Assembly (NCBI GenBank): GCA_031291275.1
Contig: JARLJJ010000209.1
Span: 1-46,353, forward strand
Length of the DNA: 46,353 bases
From: Formivibrio sp.
GTDB lineage: Bacteria > Pseudomonadota > Gammaproteobacteria > Burkholderiales > Chitinibacteraceae
Direction: 5' to 3'
How positions within the stretch are numbered: position 1 is the stretch's first letter; each line of letters opens with the position of its first letter. A model generated the notes under the pieces. The model was given only the letters and a program-made list of their open reading frames with translations. It was not told the origin of the DNA and ran no database searches. Of this stretch, positions 19,696-29,406 are shown in pieces. Position numbers and translations under genes: made by a program.

Positions 19696-21453
19696 TCAAT
19701 GGTTGCCGCACTCGGCCAGGAAGGTCAGCAGTTCTTCGCGCAGGCGATAATAATCCGGATGTTCCAGCAAGGCTTTGCGCGAACGCGGGCGGGGCAAGTT
19801 GACTTCCATGATCTTGCCAACACGGGCGTTGGGCCCGTTGGTCATCATCACCACCCGGTCGGCCAGCATGATCGCCTCGTCGACATCATGGGTGACCATC
19901 ATCGCTGTCAGTTGCGCCTTGGCCCAGACTTCCATCAGGACTTCCTGCAGATCCCACCGCGTCAGCGAATCGAGCATGCCGAAAGGCTCGTCCAGCAGCA
20001 GCAATTTGGGCGACAAGGCAAAGGCGCGTGCAATCCCGACACGCTGTTTCATGCCGTTGGAGAGATCGGCAGCCATTTTGTGCATCGAATCGGCCAGGCC
20101 GACCCGGGTCAGAAAGTGCTCGGTAATATCCTTTCTTTCCTGGCGCGAGGCATGCGGGTAAACCTTGTCCACGCCCAAGGCAACATTCCCAAAGGCGGTG
20201 AGCCAGGGAACGAGACTCGGTGCCTGGAACACAATGCCGCGATCCGGGCCGGCACCGTCGATTTCCCGTCCATCGAGAATGATCGCGCCTTCGCTGATAC
20301 TGTTCAGTCCCGCCATCATCGACAGCACCGTGGACTTGCCGCAACCCGAGTGACCGATAATCGAAATGAATTCGCCTTTGCGCATTTTCAGACCGAAGCC
20401 ATCGACAACCTTGATCGGGCCTTTGGGGGTCGGGTAGATTTTCGAAATATTCGAAAATTCGACGAAACGATCTAGGTTAATTGGGGAGCGAGGGGACGCT
20501 TCCGTGATCAGCGTACCTTCGTTGCGCTGAATGGCAACCGGTTCGCTAGCGGTATTGGGGCGAACTGTGGGCAGTGAAATGATATTGCTCATGTCCACTT
20601 CCTGCTCCGCGCCGACCTTCATCAGATACTGCGTGATATCACGACGCAGGTTTTTGTATTCCTCCGAGTGATTCATCGCGCCGCGGTCGCGTGGCCGGGC
20701 CAGCGGTACGCGGAACTCTGGGCCGAATGTGGCGCCTGGGCCGGGATTGAGCGGGATGATGCGGTCGGCCATCATCAGGCCTTCGTCCACATCATTGGTG
20801 ATCAGGACGACGGTCTTTTTTTCCTGGCTCCAGATATTCAGGATTTCATCCTGAATGTTGGCGCGGGTCAGCGCATCAAGTGCAGAAAGTGGCTCATCCA
20901 GCAGCAGCATCTTCGGATTCATGGCCAGCGCTCTGGCAACAGCCACGCGTTGGCGCATACCGCCGGATAACTCGGCCGGACGTTTTTCCAGTGCCGGGGT
21001 CAGGTTGACCATGGCGATGTATTTTTCGACTCTGGCAGCGCGATCCTTGGCTGATTCCTTGGAGAAAACTTGATCGACGGCCAGTGCTACATTCTGGCGC
21101 ACGGTCATCCAGGGCATCAGCGAGTAATTCTGGAATACAACGCCTCGTTCTGGCGCTGGCCCCGTGATGTGGCGACCGTTGAACAGGATGGCCCCGTCGT
21201 CCGGCTGGATCAGCCCGGTCAGCAGGGAGATCAGGGTGGTTTTGCCGCTGCCGGAAAAGCCGACGATGGCGACAAATTCGCCTTCGGCAATGCTCAGGTT
21301 GATATCGCTGAGCACCAGACTGGCGTTGCTCCCCGTGCCGTAGGATTTGCTGACGGCATGCATTTCCAGCAGTGGTGTGACGCGGGCAGCATGCTTTTCT
21401 TTTTCCATGCTAATTCCGGCGATTTCAGGCTTGATCAGTTGTACGACGGACAT
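19696..21453 (-). CDS. nrtD: Nitrate ABC transporter ATP-binding protein (two fused NBDs)
   Basis: The ATPase of the nitrate importer, with two ABC domains in one 585-residue chain. NBD1 has Walker A GFSGSGKT (65-72), LSGGM (162-166) and D186/E187. NBD2 has Walker A GHSGCGKS (367-374), LSNGM (464-468) and D488/E489. The switch His is present in NBD2 (H522) but is Asn220 in NBD1. The start at 21453 has a GAGGAG site 6 nt upstream. Cyanobacterial systems use separate NrtC and NrtD chains, and NrtC carries a solute-binding domain; this fusion has none, so the symbol is only approximate. It is the last gene of nrtA-nrtB-nrtD. Confidence 0.9.
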   Translation of the reverse strand: MSVVQLIKPEIAGISMEKEKHAARVTPLLEMHAVSKSYGTGSNASLVLSDINLSIAEGEFVAIVGFSGSGKTTLISLLTGLIQPDDGAILFNGRHITGPAPERGVVFQNYSLMPWMTVRQNVALAVDQVFSKESAKDRAARVEKYIAMVNLTPALEKRPAELSGGMRQRVAVARALAMNPKMLLLDEPLSALDALTRANIQDEILNIWSQEKKTVVLITNDVDEGLMMADRIIPLNPGPGATFGPEFRVPLARPRDRGAMNHSEEYKNLRRDITQYLMKVGAEQEVDMSNIISLPTVRPNTASEPVAIQRNEGTLITEASPRSPINLDRFVEFSNISKIYPTPKGPIKVVDGFGLKMRKGEFISIIGHSGCGKSTVLSMMAGLNSISEGAIILDGREIDGAGPDRGIVFQAPSLVPWLTAFGNVALGVDKVYPHASRQERKDITEHFLTRVGLADSMHKMAADLSNGMKQRVGIARAFALSPKLLLLDEPFGMLDSLTRWDLQEVLMEVWAKAQLTAMMVTHDVDEAIMLADRVVMMTNGPNARVGKIMEVNLPRPRSRKALLEHPDYYRLREELLTFLAECGNH

Positions 21454-21463
21454 GACGTTCTCC

Positions 21464-22480
21464 TCAACGGCTGGCATTGCCGAAACTCACCAGTTTTTGC
21501 AGGGTGGCCATCACGCGGTCGAGCAGGAAGCCGACGAAGCCAATGGTAAATACCGCAACCATGATGCGGCCCAGGGAGCTGGAGCTGCCATTCTGGAATT
21601 CATCCCAAATGAATTTTCCTAATCCCGGGTTTTGCGCCAGCATTTCTGCCGCAATCAGTACCATCCAGCCCACCCCGAGCGACAGGCGCAAGCCGGTGAA
21701 GATCAGTTCCAGGGACGAAGGCAGAACGATCTTGGTGACCTTGGTCCACCAGGGCAGTTGCAAGACCTTGGCGACGTTGATCAAATCCTTGTCGATGGAC
21801 GCCACGCTCACGGCAGTGTTGATCAGCGTGGCCCAGAGCGAACACAGCGTCACGGTGATGGCGGAGACGATGAACGATTTCTCCATTCCGCCTTCGGTGG
21901 TGGTGTAGACCGCGCTCACGATCAGGGTCACGATTGGCAACCAGGCCAAAGGTGACACTGGCCGGAAAATCTGAATCAAGGGGTTGATTGCCGTCTGGAA
22001 CGTTCGTGAAAGGCCGCACAGTATCCCCACAGGAACCGCAATGAGGGTCGCCAGGGCAAAGCCGGCAAATACGGTATAGAGGCTGGTGACAATCTGGTCG
22101 AAGTAGGTGGCCTTGCCTGTCCAGGCACGAATCTTGACTTCGGCTTTCGGATCTTCAGCCAGTATCTGTGCGTTGCGTACTTTTTGCCGCTCGTAGAATT
22201 TTGCGGCTTTCTCGCGTTCGATAAAGTGCTCTTTAATCAGACCGCGTGCTTCGGTATACACCTGGGCTGGGCCAGGGATCGCACCCAGGCTGGTCTGTAC
22301 GCCTGAAGCCAGGACATTCCACACCACTAGGAACGCGACAAAGGCGAGTGTTGGAACGCCAATTTGCAGCACAATTTCCCTGATCTGTGTTTTCGGGTCC
22401 TCGCCTGCGAGCAAACGGACAAAGGGAACAAACCAGGTCAGATCTAGCTTGTTGAGTAGGTTCGCTGTCTTGTTCAGCAT
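21464..22480 (-). CDS. nrtB: Nitrate ABC transporter permease
   Basis: The membrane subunit of the nitrate importer, a BPD_transp_1 family protein with about six transmembrane helices. The cytoplasmic coupling segment is visible near [13 protein letters not shown]. About 338 residues follow the ATG at 22480, which has an AGGTG site at a suitable distance; 22486 and 22522 are other in-frame ATGs. A long polar loop (about residues 80-120) separates the first helix from the rest, a recognisable NrtB feature. It lies between nrtA and the double ATPase. Confidence 0.93.
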   Translation of the reverse strand: MLNKTANLLNKLDLTWFVPFVRLLAGEDPKTQIREIVLQIGVPTLAFVAFLVVWNVLASGVQTSLGAIPGPAQVYTEARGLIKEHFIEREKAAKFYERQKVRNAQILAEDPKAEVKIRAWTGKATYFDQIVTSLYTVFAGFALATLIAVPVGILCGLSRTFQTAINPLIQIFRPVSPLAWLPIVTLIVSAVYTTTEGGMEKSFIVSAITVTLCSLWATLINTAVSVASIDKDLINVAKVLQLPWWTKVTKIVLPSSLELIFTGLRLSLGVGWMVLIAAEMLAQNPGLGKFIWDEFQNGSSSSLGRIMVAVFTIGFVGFLLDRVMATLQKLVSFGNASR

Positions 22481-22570
22481 GGTCATCACCTGTCTTGTAA
22501 TGTTCTGTAATTTCAGTTGCATGGGTTTTGTGCGGCAGGCCGCGGTTTCAGCCCACCGCATTCCTACCCT

Positions 22571-23947
22571 TTATTGCGCGACTTCCTTGCCTTTCAGGCC
22601 GATCTTGAGACTGTTGATATAAGCATTTGGCTTCTTGCCATCAAACGTTACGCCATCAATAAATTCATTGGTCGGCGCATGGTAACCGTCGCTGTTGGAG
22701 GGGAAGTCAGCTGCTTTAACCTTGCCTTCGGCAATCAGTTCTTTGGCTGCAGCCATGTAGATGTCCGGACGGTAGACCTTCTTGGCGACTTCTTGATACC
22801 AGCTATCCGGCTTGGCTTCGGGAATCTGGCCCCAGCGGCGCATTTGGGTTAGATACCACACGGCATCGCTATAGAACGGATACGTGGCGAAATGGCGGAA
22901 GAAGATATTGAAGTCGGGCATGGGCCGCTTGTCGCCCCTCTCGAACTCAAAGGTGCCGGTCATGCTGTTGGCAATGACCTTTTCGTCGGCACCCACGTAG
23001 TTCGGTTTCGACAGCAGTTTCACCGCTTCAACACGATTAGCATTGCTGGCATCGAGCCACATGCCGGCACGGATCAGCGCCTTGACGACAGCCTTGTGAG
23101 TATTGGGATACTTGTCGGCCCAAGCTTTGCTGACGCCGAATACTTTCTCCGGTTTGTTTTTCCAGATTTCTTCATCAGTGATGACGGGGACGCCGATGCC
23201 CTTGAAAACGGCCTGCTGGTTCCATGGTTCACCCACGCTATAACCGAAAATAGTGCCTGCTTCCATGGTGGATGGCATTTGCGGTGGCGGCGTGACCGAG
23301 ATCAGCACGTCGCCATTGAGTTGGCCGGTGACATCTTTCTTGCCATAGAAACCGGGATTGATGCCGCCGGACGCTAGCCAGTAGCGTAATTCATAATTGT
23401 GGGTTGAGAGCGGGAAGACCATACCCAGCGGGAATTTCTTACCCGCGGCCTTGTATTTGTCGACAACTTTTTTCAGCACCTCTGCCTTGATCGGATGCAC
23501 CGGCTTGCCGTCCGCACCCTTGGGGATGAAGGGCAGCATTTGTTTCCAGATATCATTGGAAACGGTAATGGCATTGCCATTGAGGTCCATGCTGAAGGCC
23601 GTGATGATATCTGCCTTGGTGCCGATGCCGATGGTGGCGCCCAAGGGTTGACCGGCCAGCATGTGTGCGCCATCCAGTTCGCCGCTGATTACGCGATCCA
23701 GCAGGACTTTCCAGTTGGCCTGGGATTCCAAGGTGACATACAGGCCTTCATCTTCAAAATAACCTTTTTCATAGGCAATGATGAGAGGAACGGCATCGGT
23801 CAGTTTGATAAAGCCAATTTTCAGGTCTGGCTTTTCGATTTTCCCTGCCGCTTGTACTGGCGTGCAGAGCACCTGCATGGCGATCCCGGTTGCGATTGCG
23901 GCCAACTTCAATCCATCAAGCACCCGGAGTTTGCGGTTCTGTTTCAT
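22571..23947 (-). CDS. nrtA: Nitrate ABC transporter substrate-binding protein
   Basis: A periplasmic nitrate-binding protein of the CmpA/NrtA family, 458 residues. The ATG at 23947 starts a basic-plus-hydrophobic signal peptide ending near PVQAA, and a GGGGA site lies 9 nt upstream. The early sequence [15 protein letters not shown] is shared with the cytosolic paralogue NasS in this window. It is the first gene of the transporter operon. The leader carries a sigma-54 promoter, two ANTAR-type hairpins and a terminator. Specificity for nitrate rather than bicarbonate is inferred from context. Confidence 0.93.
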   Translation of the reverse strand: MKQNRKLRVLDGLKLAAIATGIAMQVLCTPVQAAGKIEKPDLKIGFIKLTDAVPLIIAYEKGYFEDEGLYVTLESQANWKVLLDRVISGELDGAHMLAGQPLGATIGIGTKADIITAFSMDLNGNAITVSNDIWKQMLPFIPKGADGKPVHPIKAEVLKKVVDKYKAAGKKFPLGMVFPLSTHNYELRYWLASGGINPGFYGKKDVTGQLNGDVLISVTPPPQMPSTMEAGTIFGYSVGEPWNQQAVFKGIGVPVITDEEIWKNKPEKVFGVSKAWADKYPNTHKAVVKALIRAGMWLDASNANRVEAVKLLSKPNYVGADEKVIANSMTGTFEFERGDKRPMPDFNIFFRHFATYPFYSDAVWYLTQMRRWGQIPEAKPDSWYQEVAKKVYRPDIYMAAAKELIAEGKVKAADFPSNSDGYHAPTNEFIDGVTFDGKKPNAYINSLKIGLKGKEVAQ

Positions 23948-23991
23948 GGCGGATATTCCCCAAGTCGTTAAGTTGCTGGTGCGAAACAAAT

Positions 23992-24122
23992 AAAAAGCGC
24001 CCTGTGATGGTTGAATCCATCATCAGAGCGCCGTTGCTCGCTGCTACACCTACCAAAATCCTCGACAACACGAGGGCAGCTATTCACCGAATCCCCGATT
24101 GGTACTGGCCCGCCTTTGAGCC
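23992..24122 (-). promoter_or_regulatory. NasT (ANTAR) RNA target and attenuator in the nrtA leader
   Basis: Read on the minus strand, hairpin P1 is GGCUC-AAAGGC-GGGCC (24122-24107). Hairpin P2 is GAGC-AACGGC-GCUC (24039-24026). Both hexaloops have A at position 1 and G at position 4, the hallmark of ANTAR targets. The P2 3' arm is also the 5' arm of an intrinsic terminator (24031-23992) with an approximately 14-bp stem, one bulge and a T-run. P2 and the terminator therefore exclude each other. A further hairpin (24075-24060) lies in the linker. NasT binding should favour readthrough into nrtA. Confidence 0.85.
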
Positions 24123-24148
24123 ATACCCGATGTCGTCGCTCAAGTATT

Positions 24149-24164
24149 AGCAGAAACTGTGCCA
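24149..24164 (-). promoter_or_regulatory. Sigma-54 promoter of nrtA
   Basis: On the minus strand TGGCAC-N5-CTGCT has the exact GG/GC spacing of -24/-12 promoters, with one mismatch in the -12 box. The predicted start is near 24138, just before the P1 hairpin, giving a leader of about 190 nt. Confidence 0.75.
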
Positions 24165-24259
24165 GTAAAGCGCAAGATGGATGAATGTATCGCAATATGC
24201 TGATTTTGCTTGGTTTTGAGTTTAATTCTCATTAGTGTTTCAACGTGCGGCGAGAGTTT

Positions 24260-24277
24260 GGTGCACCATTTATGCAC
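24260..24277. promoter_or_regulatory. Possible NtrC-binding region between nrtA and nasS
   Basis: The palindrome GGTGCACC is followed by a second GCAC, with two GCAC motifs 7 nt apart. This is close to the NtrC dyad but the second half-site is in the wrong orientation. It lies about 120-145 bp from both divergent sigma-54 start points. Confidence 0.35.
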
Positions 24278-24381
24278 AATAATCAGCGTTCTGTACCGTT
24301 TGGGACAGGTACGGCAGGATGGATAACTGATGGCATAATGGCGACGATAGGCATGTGATACACAAAGACTTGTCTGTTCTC

Positions 24382-24397
24382 TGGCAGGTTTTTTGCT
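24382..24397 (+). promoter_or_regulatory. Sigma-54 promoter of nasS
   Basis: TGGCAG-N5-TTGCT has correct -24/-12 spacing and one mismatch in the -24 box. The predicted start is near 24408, about 31 nt before the nasS ATG, so there is no room for an attenuator leader. Confidence 0.7.
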
Positions 24398-24438
24398 CTC
24401 TAAGAGACCGGGCGTGGTGTTAACCGAGGTAATGAATC

Positions 24439-25641
24439 ATGGCAGTTGATACGAGTGGGTTGCTGGGACTGTTGCCAAATGTGGCTCAGGCGCCTGCATG
24501 GGTGAGTGGATCGGATGCGCCTGAAAAGACCGACTTGAAGCTGGGATTTATCCCGCTGACCGACTGTGCGCCGCTGGTGGTGGCGGCGGCCATGGGTTTC
24601 GATCGGAAGTATGGTCTCAAATTTACCTTGTCGCGAGAACCCTCCTGGGCCAGTGTGCGCGACAAGCTGGCCAGTGGCGAGTTGGATGCTGCGCACGTGC
24701 TTTATGGCCTGGTTTATGGCTTGCATCTTGGCGTGGGCGGACCGCAAAAAGACATGGCGGTACTGATGACGCTGAGCCGCAATGGCCAAGGCATTTCCTT
24801 GTCCCGTTCTCTACAGGATCAGGGTGTGGCGGATGGACCCGCACTGGCTGGTTTAATCAAAGCGGCTTCCAGTCGGCCAACGTTTGCCCAGACTTTTCCA
24901 ACCGGCACTCACGCGATGTGGTTGTACTACTGGCTGGCGAGTTTCGGGATTGATCCGTTGCGGGATATCGAATCCATCGTGGTGCCGCCGCCGCAAATGG
25001 TGACTGCGATGAAGGCCGGGCAGATGGTGGGTTTCTGCGCCGGCGAGCCCTGGAATGCTCGAGCCATTGCCGATAACGTGGGGTTCACTGCGGCAACCAG
25101 CCAGGATATCTGGCCTGATCATCCGGAAAAGGTGTTGGGTACAACCGAGAATTTCGTCGAGAAATACCCGAACACTTGTCGTGCCATGATCATGGCGATC
25201 CTCGAAGCCTGCCGATATATCGACATCGTCGCTAATCGCGAGAAAGTGGCCAAGCTGATCGCGAGCAAAGCCTATGTAAATGCATCGGAAAACGTGATTG
25301 TCGGACGTTTTCTTGGGCAATACGAAAATGGCCTGGGAAAGCAGTGGCAGGATTCGAACTACATGCAATTCTTCAGCGACGGCGCAGTGAATTTTCCGTA
25401 TCTCTCCGATGGGATGTGGTTCCTGACCCAGCATAAACGCTGGGGTTTGCTCAAGTCAGATCCTGATTATCTGGGCGTGGCCAAGCAGATCAACAAGACA
25501 GACCTCTACAGTCAGGCCGCGACCGCACTGAATATTCCGGTTCCGAAAGACGCTATGCGCAAGAGCACCTTGATTGATGGCGTGGTGTGGGATGGTTCAG
25601 ATCCGGTAACATATGCTGCCAGTTTCAAACTCAAAGCTTGA
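24439..25641 (+). CDS. nasS: Cytosolic nitrate sensor NasS (NrtA-like)
   Basis: A 400-residue NrtA/CmpA-family protein without a signal peptide, so it should stay in the cytoplasm. In characterised NasS/NasT systems it binds nitrate or nitrite and controls NasT. Sequence shared with NrtA includes LGFIPLTDCAPLVVA and the GEPWN segment. A GAGG site lies about 10 nt before the ATG. It is divergent from nrtA and has its own sigma-54 promoter. nasT is not adjacent but lies beyond the transporter operon. The 123 bp after it show only a short GGGG/CCCC hairpin. Confidence 0.92.
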   Translation: MAVDTSGLLGLLPNVAQAPAWVSGSDAPEKTDLKLGFIPLTDCAPLVVAAAMGFDRKYGLKFTLSREPSWASVRDKLASGELDAAHVLYGLVYGLHLGVGGPQKDMAVLMTLSRNGQGISLSRSLQDQGVADGPALAGLIKAASSRPTFAQTFPTGTHAMWLYYWLASFGIDPLRDIESIVVPPPQMVTAMKAGQMVGFCAGEPWNARAIADNVGFTAATSQDIWPDHPEKVLGTTENFVEKYPNTCRAMIMAILEACRYIDIVANREKVAKLIASKAYVNASENVIVGRFLGQYENGLGKQWQDSNYMQFFSDGAVNFPYLSDGMWFLTQHKRWGLLKSDPDYLGVAKQINKTDLYSQAATALNIPVPKDAMRKSTLIDGVVWDGSDPVTYAASFKLKA

Positions 25642-25764
25642 GACCGTGTGGGGGGAGATGCCCCTTGCCTGCCATGGACGTAACGTACACGCCTTATCGG
25701 CAACCTGAGACTGCGTTGGCCTCGATCTTTGGGATTGAAGCCATCTTCAGTTCGGCTAATCGAC

Positions 25765-26568
25765 TCAGTATGATTCTTTTATCTGATAACTTGATGTGCC
25801 TCCTGTGACTTCTACCAAAGCATCACTCATGGCTTTGGTAAACAGCATGGTGTCAACTGCGATGGCGACGAAATTAGCACCGCATGCAAGATAATGTTTG
25901 GCTACTGCCGGATCCGGAGCCAGGAATCCGGCCGCTTTGCCCGATGCGCGAATATGCTTGATGGCCTTTTCGATGGCGGCTTTCACTTCGGGGTGTCCAG
26001 GGTTGCCCATATGTCCCATCGATGCGGACAGATCGGCCGGGCCAATGAATACGCCATCGACTCCTTCTACCTTCGTGATTTCATCCAAATTCTGCAGCCC
26101 ACGCAGTGATTCCACCTGAACCAGCAAGCAAAGCTGATCTTCTACAGTCTCGGCATAATTTTCAATGCGTCCCCAGCGTGCGGCCCGTGCAACGGAAGCG
26201 CCTACACCGCGGATGCCGCGGGGGGCATAACGCATGGCAGATACCAGGTCGCGTGCATCCTGGGCGGTATCCACCATTGGCACGAGCAGCGTTTGAGCGC
26301 CGATATCTAGGACTTGCTTGATTAGAGATGGGTCCTTGTTCACTGGGCGCACGATCGGGTGGCTGTCATAAGGCGCTATAGCCTGAAGTTGGGCTAGCAA
26401 GGTTGGAATATCGTTGGGCCCATGTTCGCCATCAATCAATAGCCAGTCATAGCCAGAGGTCGCTGCAATTTCAGCGGTATATGCGTTGGCGCAAGAAAGC
26501 CACAGACCCAGTTGGGTCTGACCCGCCTTGATGGCTTCTTTGAATTTGTTTTGAGGAATCTGTTTCAT
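25765..26568 (-). CDS. rhmA: 2-keto-3-deoxy-L-rhamnonate aldolase
   Basis: A HpcH/HpaI class II aldolase that splits 2-keto-3-deoxy-L-rhamnonate to pyruvate and L-lactaldehyde. From ATG 26568 it has 267 residues, the same length as E. coli RhmA (YfaU) as I recall it. H49, E153 and D179, the base and metal ligands, are all in register, and the C-terminus IKESY resembles IKGSY of the E. coli protein. It is the last gene of the rhm cluster. The 187 bp upstream, between it and fucO, hold no gene and may carry a separate promoter; the ribosome-binding site is weak. Confidence 0.93.
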   Translation of the reverse strand: MKQIPQNKFKEAIKAGQTQLGLWLSCANAYTAEIAATSGYDWLLIDGEHGPNDIPTLLAQLQAIAPYDSHPIVRPVNKDPSLIKQVLDIGAQTLLVPMVDTAQDARDLVSAMRYAPRGIRGVGASVARAARWGRIENYAETVEDQLCLLVQVESLRGLQNLDEITKVEGVDGVFIGPADLSASMGHMGNPGHPEVKAAIEKAIKHIRASGKAAGFLAPDPAVAKHYLACGANFVAIAVDTMLFTKAMSDALVEVTGGTSSYQIKESY

Positions 26569-26755
26569 CGTCGTGTCCGTCAGTGGTCGATATGCGTTCA
26601 AAAAACCTGTTGAATCTGGTCAGGGCAAGATGGAATGTCACCCTGTTGTTACCAGTGTTAACTTCCTGCAGTTTTGGAAATACAGCAGGCGTATTTCTCA
26701 CCATTAACGCCGGGGCTGGCGAATTATTACGCTGTAGCTTCCCCCGGACTTTTAC

Positions 26756-27910
26756 TTAAAACGCTTGTTGATATAGCGCGAGTATTTCCAGTTCTGATGT
26801 CTCGCGCGGATTGCCTGGGGTGCAAACATCTTTGAAAGCAGCCGATGCCAGCGCGGGCAAATCAATTTCTTTGACGCCGATGTCGGAAAGCTTTTGTGGA
26901 ATGCCCACATCCAGTCCGAGCTGGCGTACAGCAGCACAAGCTGCTTGGCGATACTGTTCTTGAGACATGGACTCCGTTCCACTGACGCCCATGGATCGAG
27001 CGATGTGGCGGTATTTTTCACCGCTGGCGCAGGCATTGAACTCCATCACTCTTGGCAGCAGAAGCGCATTCGCCACGCCATGCGGGGTATCGTAGAACGC
27101 GCCAAGTGGATGCGCCATGCCATGTACCAATCCCAAACCTACATTGGAAAATCCCATGCCGGCAATATATTGCGCCAAGCCCATGTTGTGGCGAGCGATC
27201 GGTGAATTTTCGATGACGGATTCGCGCAAGTTGGCGGCGATCAATTCGATCGCCTTGATGGAAAACAATTCCGTCATTTCCCATGCGGCGCGGGTCAGAT
27301 AACCCTCAATGGCATGGGTCAGGGCATCCATGCCAGTCGCCGCTGCCAATCCCTTCGGCATGGATGACATCAATTCTGAATCAACGATGGCAAGTGTCGG
27401 AATGTCATGTGGATCCACGCAAACGAATTTACGTCGATTTTCTTCATCAGTAACAACGTAATTAATGGTGACTTCTGCAGCGGTACCTGCCGTTGTGGGT
27501 ACTGCAATGAGCGGCATACTGGCTTTCTTGGTGGGCGACAATCCTTCAAGTGAACGTACGTCGAAAAACTCCGGGTTAGCCATGATCATGCCGATGCCCT
27601 TAGCGGTATCCATGGCAGAGCCCCCACCCACGGCGAGGAGGAAGTCGGCACCACTGGCCTTGCAAACAGTGACGCCATTTTGGATATTGGAAATGGTCGG
27701 GTTGGGTTTGACATCGGCATACAGGGTGTAGGGAATCTTGGCCTTTTGCAGAATGGCTTCTATTTTTTCGACGGGCCCGATACCCAAGAGGCTATTGTCG
27801 GTGACCAGCAGTGCATGGTGGTAATTGCGCCTTGTGACTTCGTCAGCAATTACGCTGATGCTGCCTGCGCCAAAATACGATGTTTCGTTGAGAATAATGC
27901 GATTTGCCAT
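26756..27910 (-). CDS. fucO: Iron-dependent lactaldehyde reductase (1,2-propanediol oxidoreductase)
   Basis: A group III iron alcohol dehydrogenase that reduces L-lactaldehyde to 1,2-propanediol with NADH. From ATG 27910 it has 384 residues, with an AAGGA site. It is close to E. coli FucO as I recall it (start MANRIILNET, then ADEVTRR). The NAD loop is GGGSAMDT (96-103). Iron ligands D195, H199, H263 and H277 are all present. It acts on the lactaldehyde made by RhmA, its downstream neighbour. The fucO name is by homology; no other fucose gene is present here. Confidence 0.9.
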   Translation of the reverse strand: MANRIILNETSYFGAGSISVIADEVTRRNYHHALLVTDNSLLGIGPVEKIEAILQKAKIPYTLYADVKPNPTISNIQNGVTVCKASGADFLLAVGGGSAMDTAKGIGMIMANPEFFDVRSLEGLSPTKKASMPLIAVPTTAGTAAEVTINYVVTDEENRRKFVCVDPHDIPTLAIVDSELMSSMPKGLAAATGMDALTHAIEGYLTRAAWEMTELFSIKAIELIAANLRESVIENSPIARHNMGLAQYIAGMGFSNVGLGLVHGMAHPLGAFYDTPHGVANALLLPRVMEFNACASGEKYRHIARSMGVSGTESMSQEQYRQAACAAVRQLGLDVGIPQKLSDIGVKEIDLPALASAAFKDVCTPGNPRETSELEILALYQQAF

Positions 27911-27999
27911 GATTTTTCCTTGAACCGGGCCTTCCATGTTGGCAATCACCCTGCGAGTGATGCCTCCATGGAAAACCTCGGTTCTATCCCAATTTAAAG

Positions 28000-29304
28000 T
28001 CAGTTATTGGCGAGCTTGATATCGCCTACAGGGGCCACTTTGGGCGATGCTGGTACGCGTTTGAGTGCCATGATCGCTGCTGCACCGACGACCGTCAGTG
28101 CAGCCAGGGTCAGTAAGCCCGCGATCTGGTTGTTGAACATCGCTTCCGCCTTGACCCGGATGATTGGTGCGAGGAACCCCCCGAAAGCCCCGAACATATT
28201 GGTGAAACCAATGCCTGCGGCCAGTGCTGCTCCTGAGAGCAGATTGGTCGGCATGGTCCAGAATACCGGCTGTACCGCAATGAAACCGGCTGCGGCAAAG
28301 CACAGTGCAATCAGTGCCACCAATGGACTGGCCAGTGCCGAAACGCCGATACCAATTCCTGCTACTAATAAAGTCATTGCAGCAATATTGCGCCGTTCAC
28401 CAATACGATCCGAATAACGCGGAATGTAATAGGTGCCGATCATGGCAAAGATCCAGGGGATACCGGTGACCACAGAGACTTCAAAACCCACTTTTTTGCC
28501 CAGTAATGCAGCAACTTGTGTTGGCAGGAAAAAGATCAGGCCATACACGCTGATCTGAATCAGCATGTAGATAATAGCCAAATGCCAAACCTGACCATTT
28601 CGGACCGCATCACTGATTCGGGAAGTGATTTTGGTGCTTTCTTCACTTGCCAGTTGCTGGAGCAGGACATCCTTTTCCGGTTGATTCAGAAAGCGCGCTT
28701 GTTGCGGGCTGTCATCCAGATACATGAAGGTCCAGACCCCGGCTGCAATTGCCAGTGATCCTTCAATCACGAACATCCAGTACCAACCTGGGTGCCCACC
28801 AAATCCGTGTAATTCAAGTAATGCGCCGGATAAAGGCGAACCCAGAGTGAGCGCCAGTGGTGCGCCCATGTAGAACAATCCCATGACACTGGCGCGATGG
28901 CGCTGTGGGAACCATTGCGAAGTCAGGTAAATCATCCCCGGGAAAAATCCGGCTTCTGCAGCTCCCAGCAAAGTACGCACGGTGAGAAACTTCCAATCCG
29001 TATCGGCATACGCCATGCTGGCAGAAAGCAGTCCCCACAAAAGCGTGGTCAAACCAATCCACATGCGTGCGCCGAATTTCTTCATCAACAAATTGGCCGG
29101 AACACCCAGGCAAGCGTAGGCCACAAAGAAGATTCCGGCACCGAAGGCATATGCTTCATTGGTTAATCCGGTATCAATTTGATAAGCCTGCTTGGCAAAT
29201 CCAATGTTGGCGCGATCCAGGAATGCCAACACATAGAGCGTCAACATGAAGGGGATGAGGCGCCAACGCATTTTTTTAACAGTTTGATCGAGTAACGTAG
29301 ACAT
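28000..29304 (-). CDS. rhmT: MFS transporter, probable L-rhamnonate importer
   Basis: A 434-residue major facilitator of the anion:cation symporter (ACS) subfamily with 12 predicted helices. The first helix leads into the DRANIGFA motif typical of sugar-acid transporters (ExuT/GudP/RhmT). Its place between rhmD and fucO, as in the E. coli rhm (yfaU-yfaX) locus, points to L-rhamnonate as substrate. A GCCCGTT/AACGGGC hairpin (29372-29396) lies between it and rhmD. Substrate specificity is inferred from context. Confidence 0.87.
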   Translation of the reverse strand: MSTLLDQTVKKMRWRLIPFMLTLYVLAFLDRANIGFAKQAYQIDTGLTNEAYAFGAGIFFVAYACLGVPANLLMKKFGARMWIGLTTLLWGLLSASMAYADTDWKFLTVRTLLGAAEAGFFPGMIYLTSQWFPQRHRASVMGLFYMGAPLALTLGSPLSGALLELHGFGGHPGWYWMFVIEGSLAIAAGVWTFMYLDDSPQQARFLNQPEKDVLLQQLASEESTKITSRISDAVRNGQVWHLAIIYMLIQISVYGLIFFLPTQVAALLGKKVGFEVSVVTGIPWIFAMIGTYYIPRYSDRIGERRNIAAMTLLVAGIGIGVSALASPLVALIALCFAAAGFIAVQPVFWTMPTNLLSGAALAAGIGFTNMFGAFGGFLAPIIRVKAEAMFNNQIAGLLTLAALTVVGAAAIMALKRVPASPKVAPVGDIKLANN

Positions 29305-29406
29305 GACTAGATTCCTTAATTCTTGTTAACCAAGCGAAATACCAGCATCAAAGCCTAGATATCGGGGAAGCCCGTTCTTCTGTGAAAAACGGGCCGAGTT
29401 CCCGGA

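Noticed and set aside
24060-24075. CCTCG hairpin with loop UGUUGU considered as ANTAR hairpin P1 of nrtA
   Set aside because: The loop lacks A1 and G4. The hairpin at 24107-24122 with loop AAAGGC fits better; this one is probably a linker hairpin.
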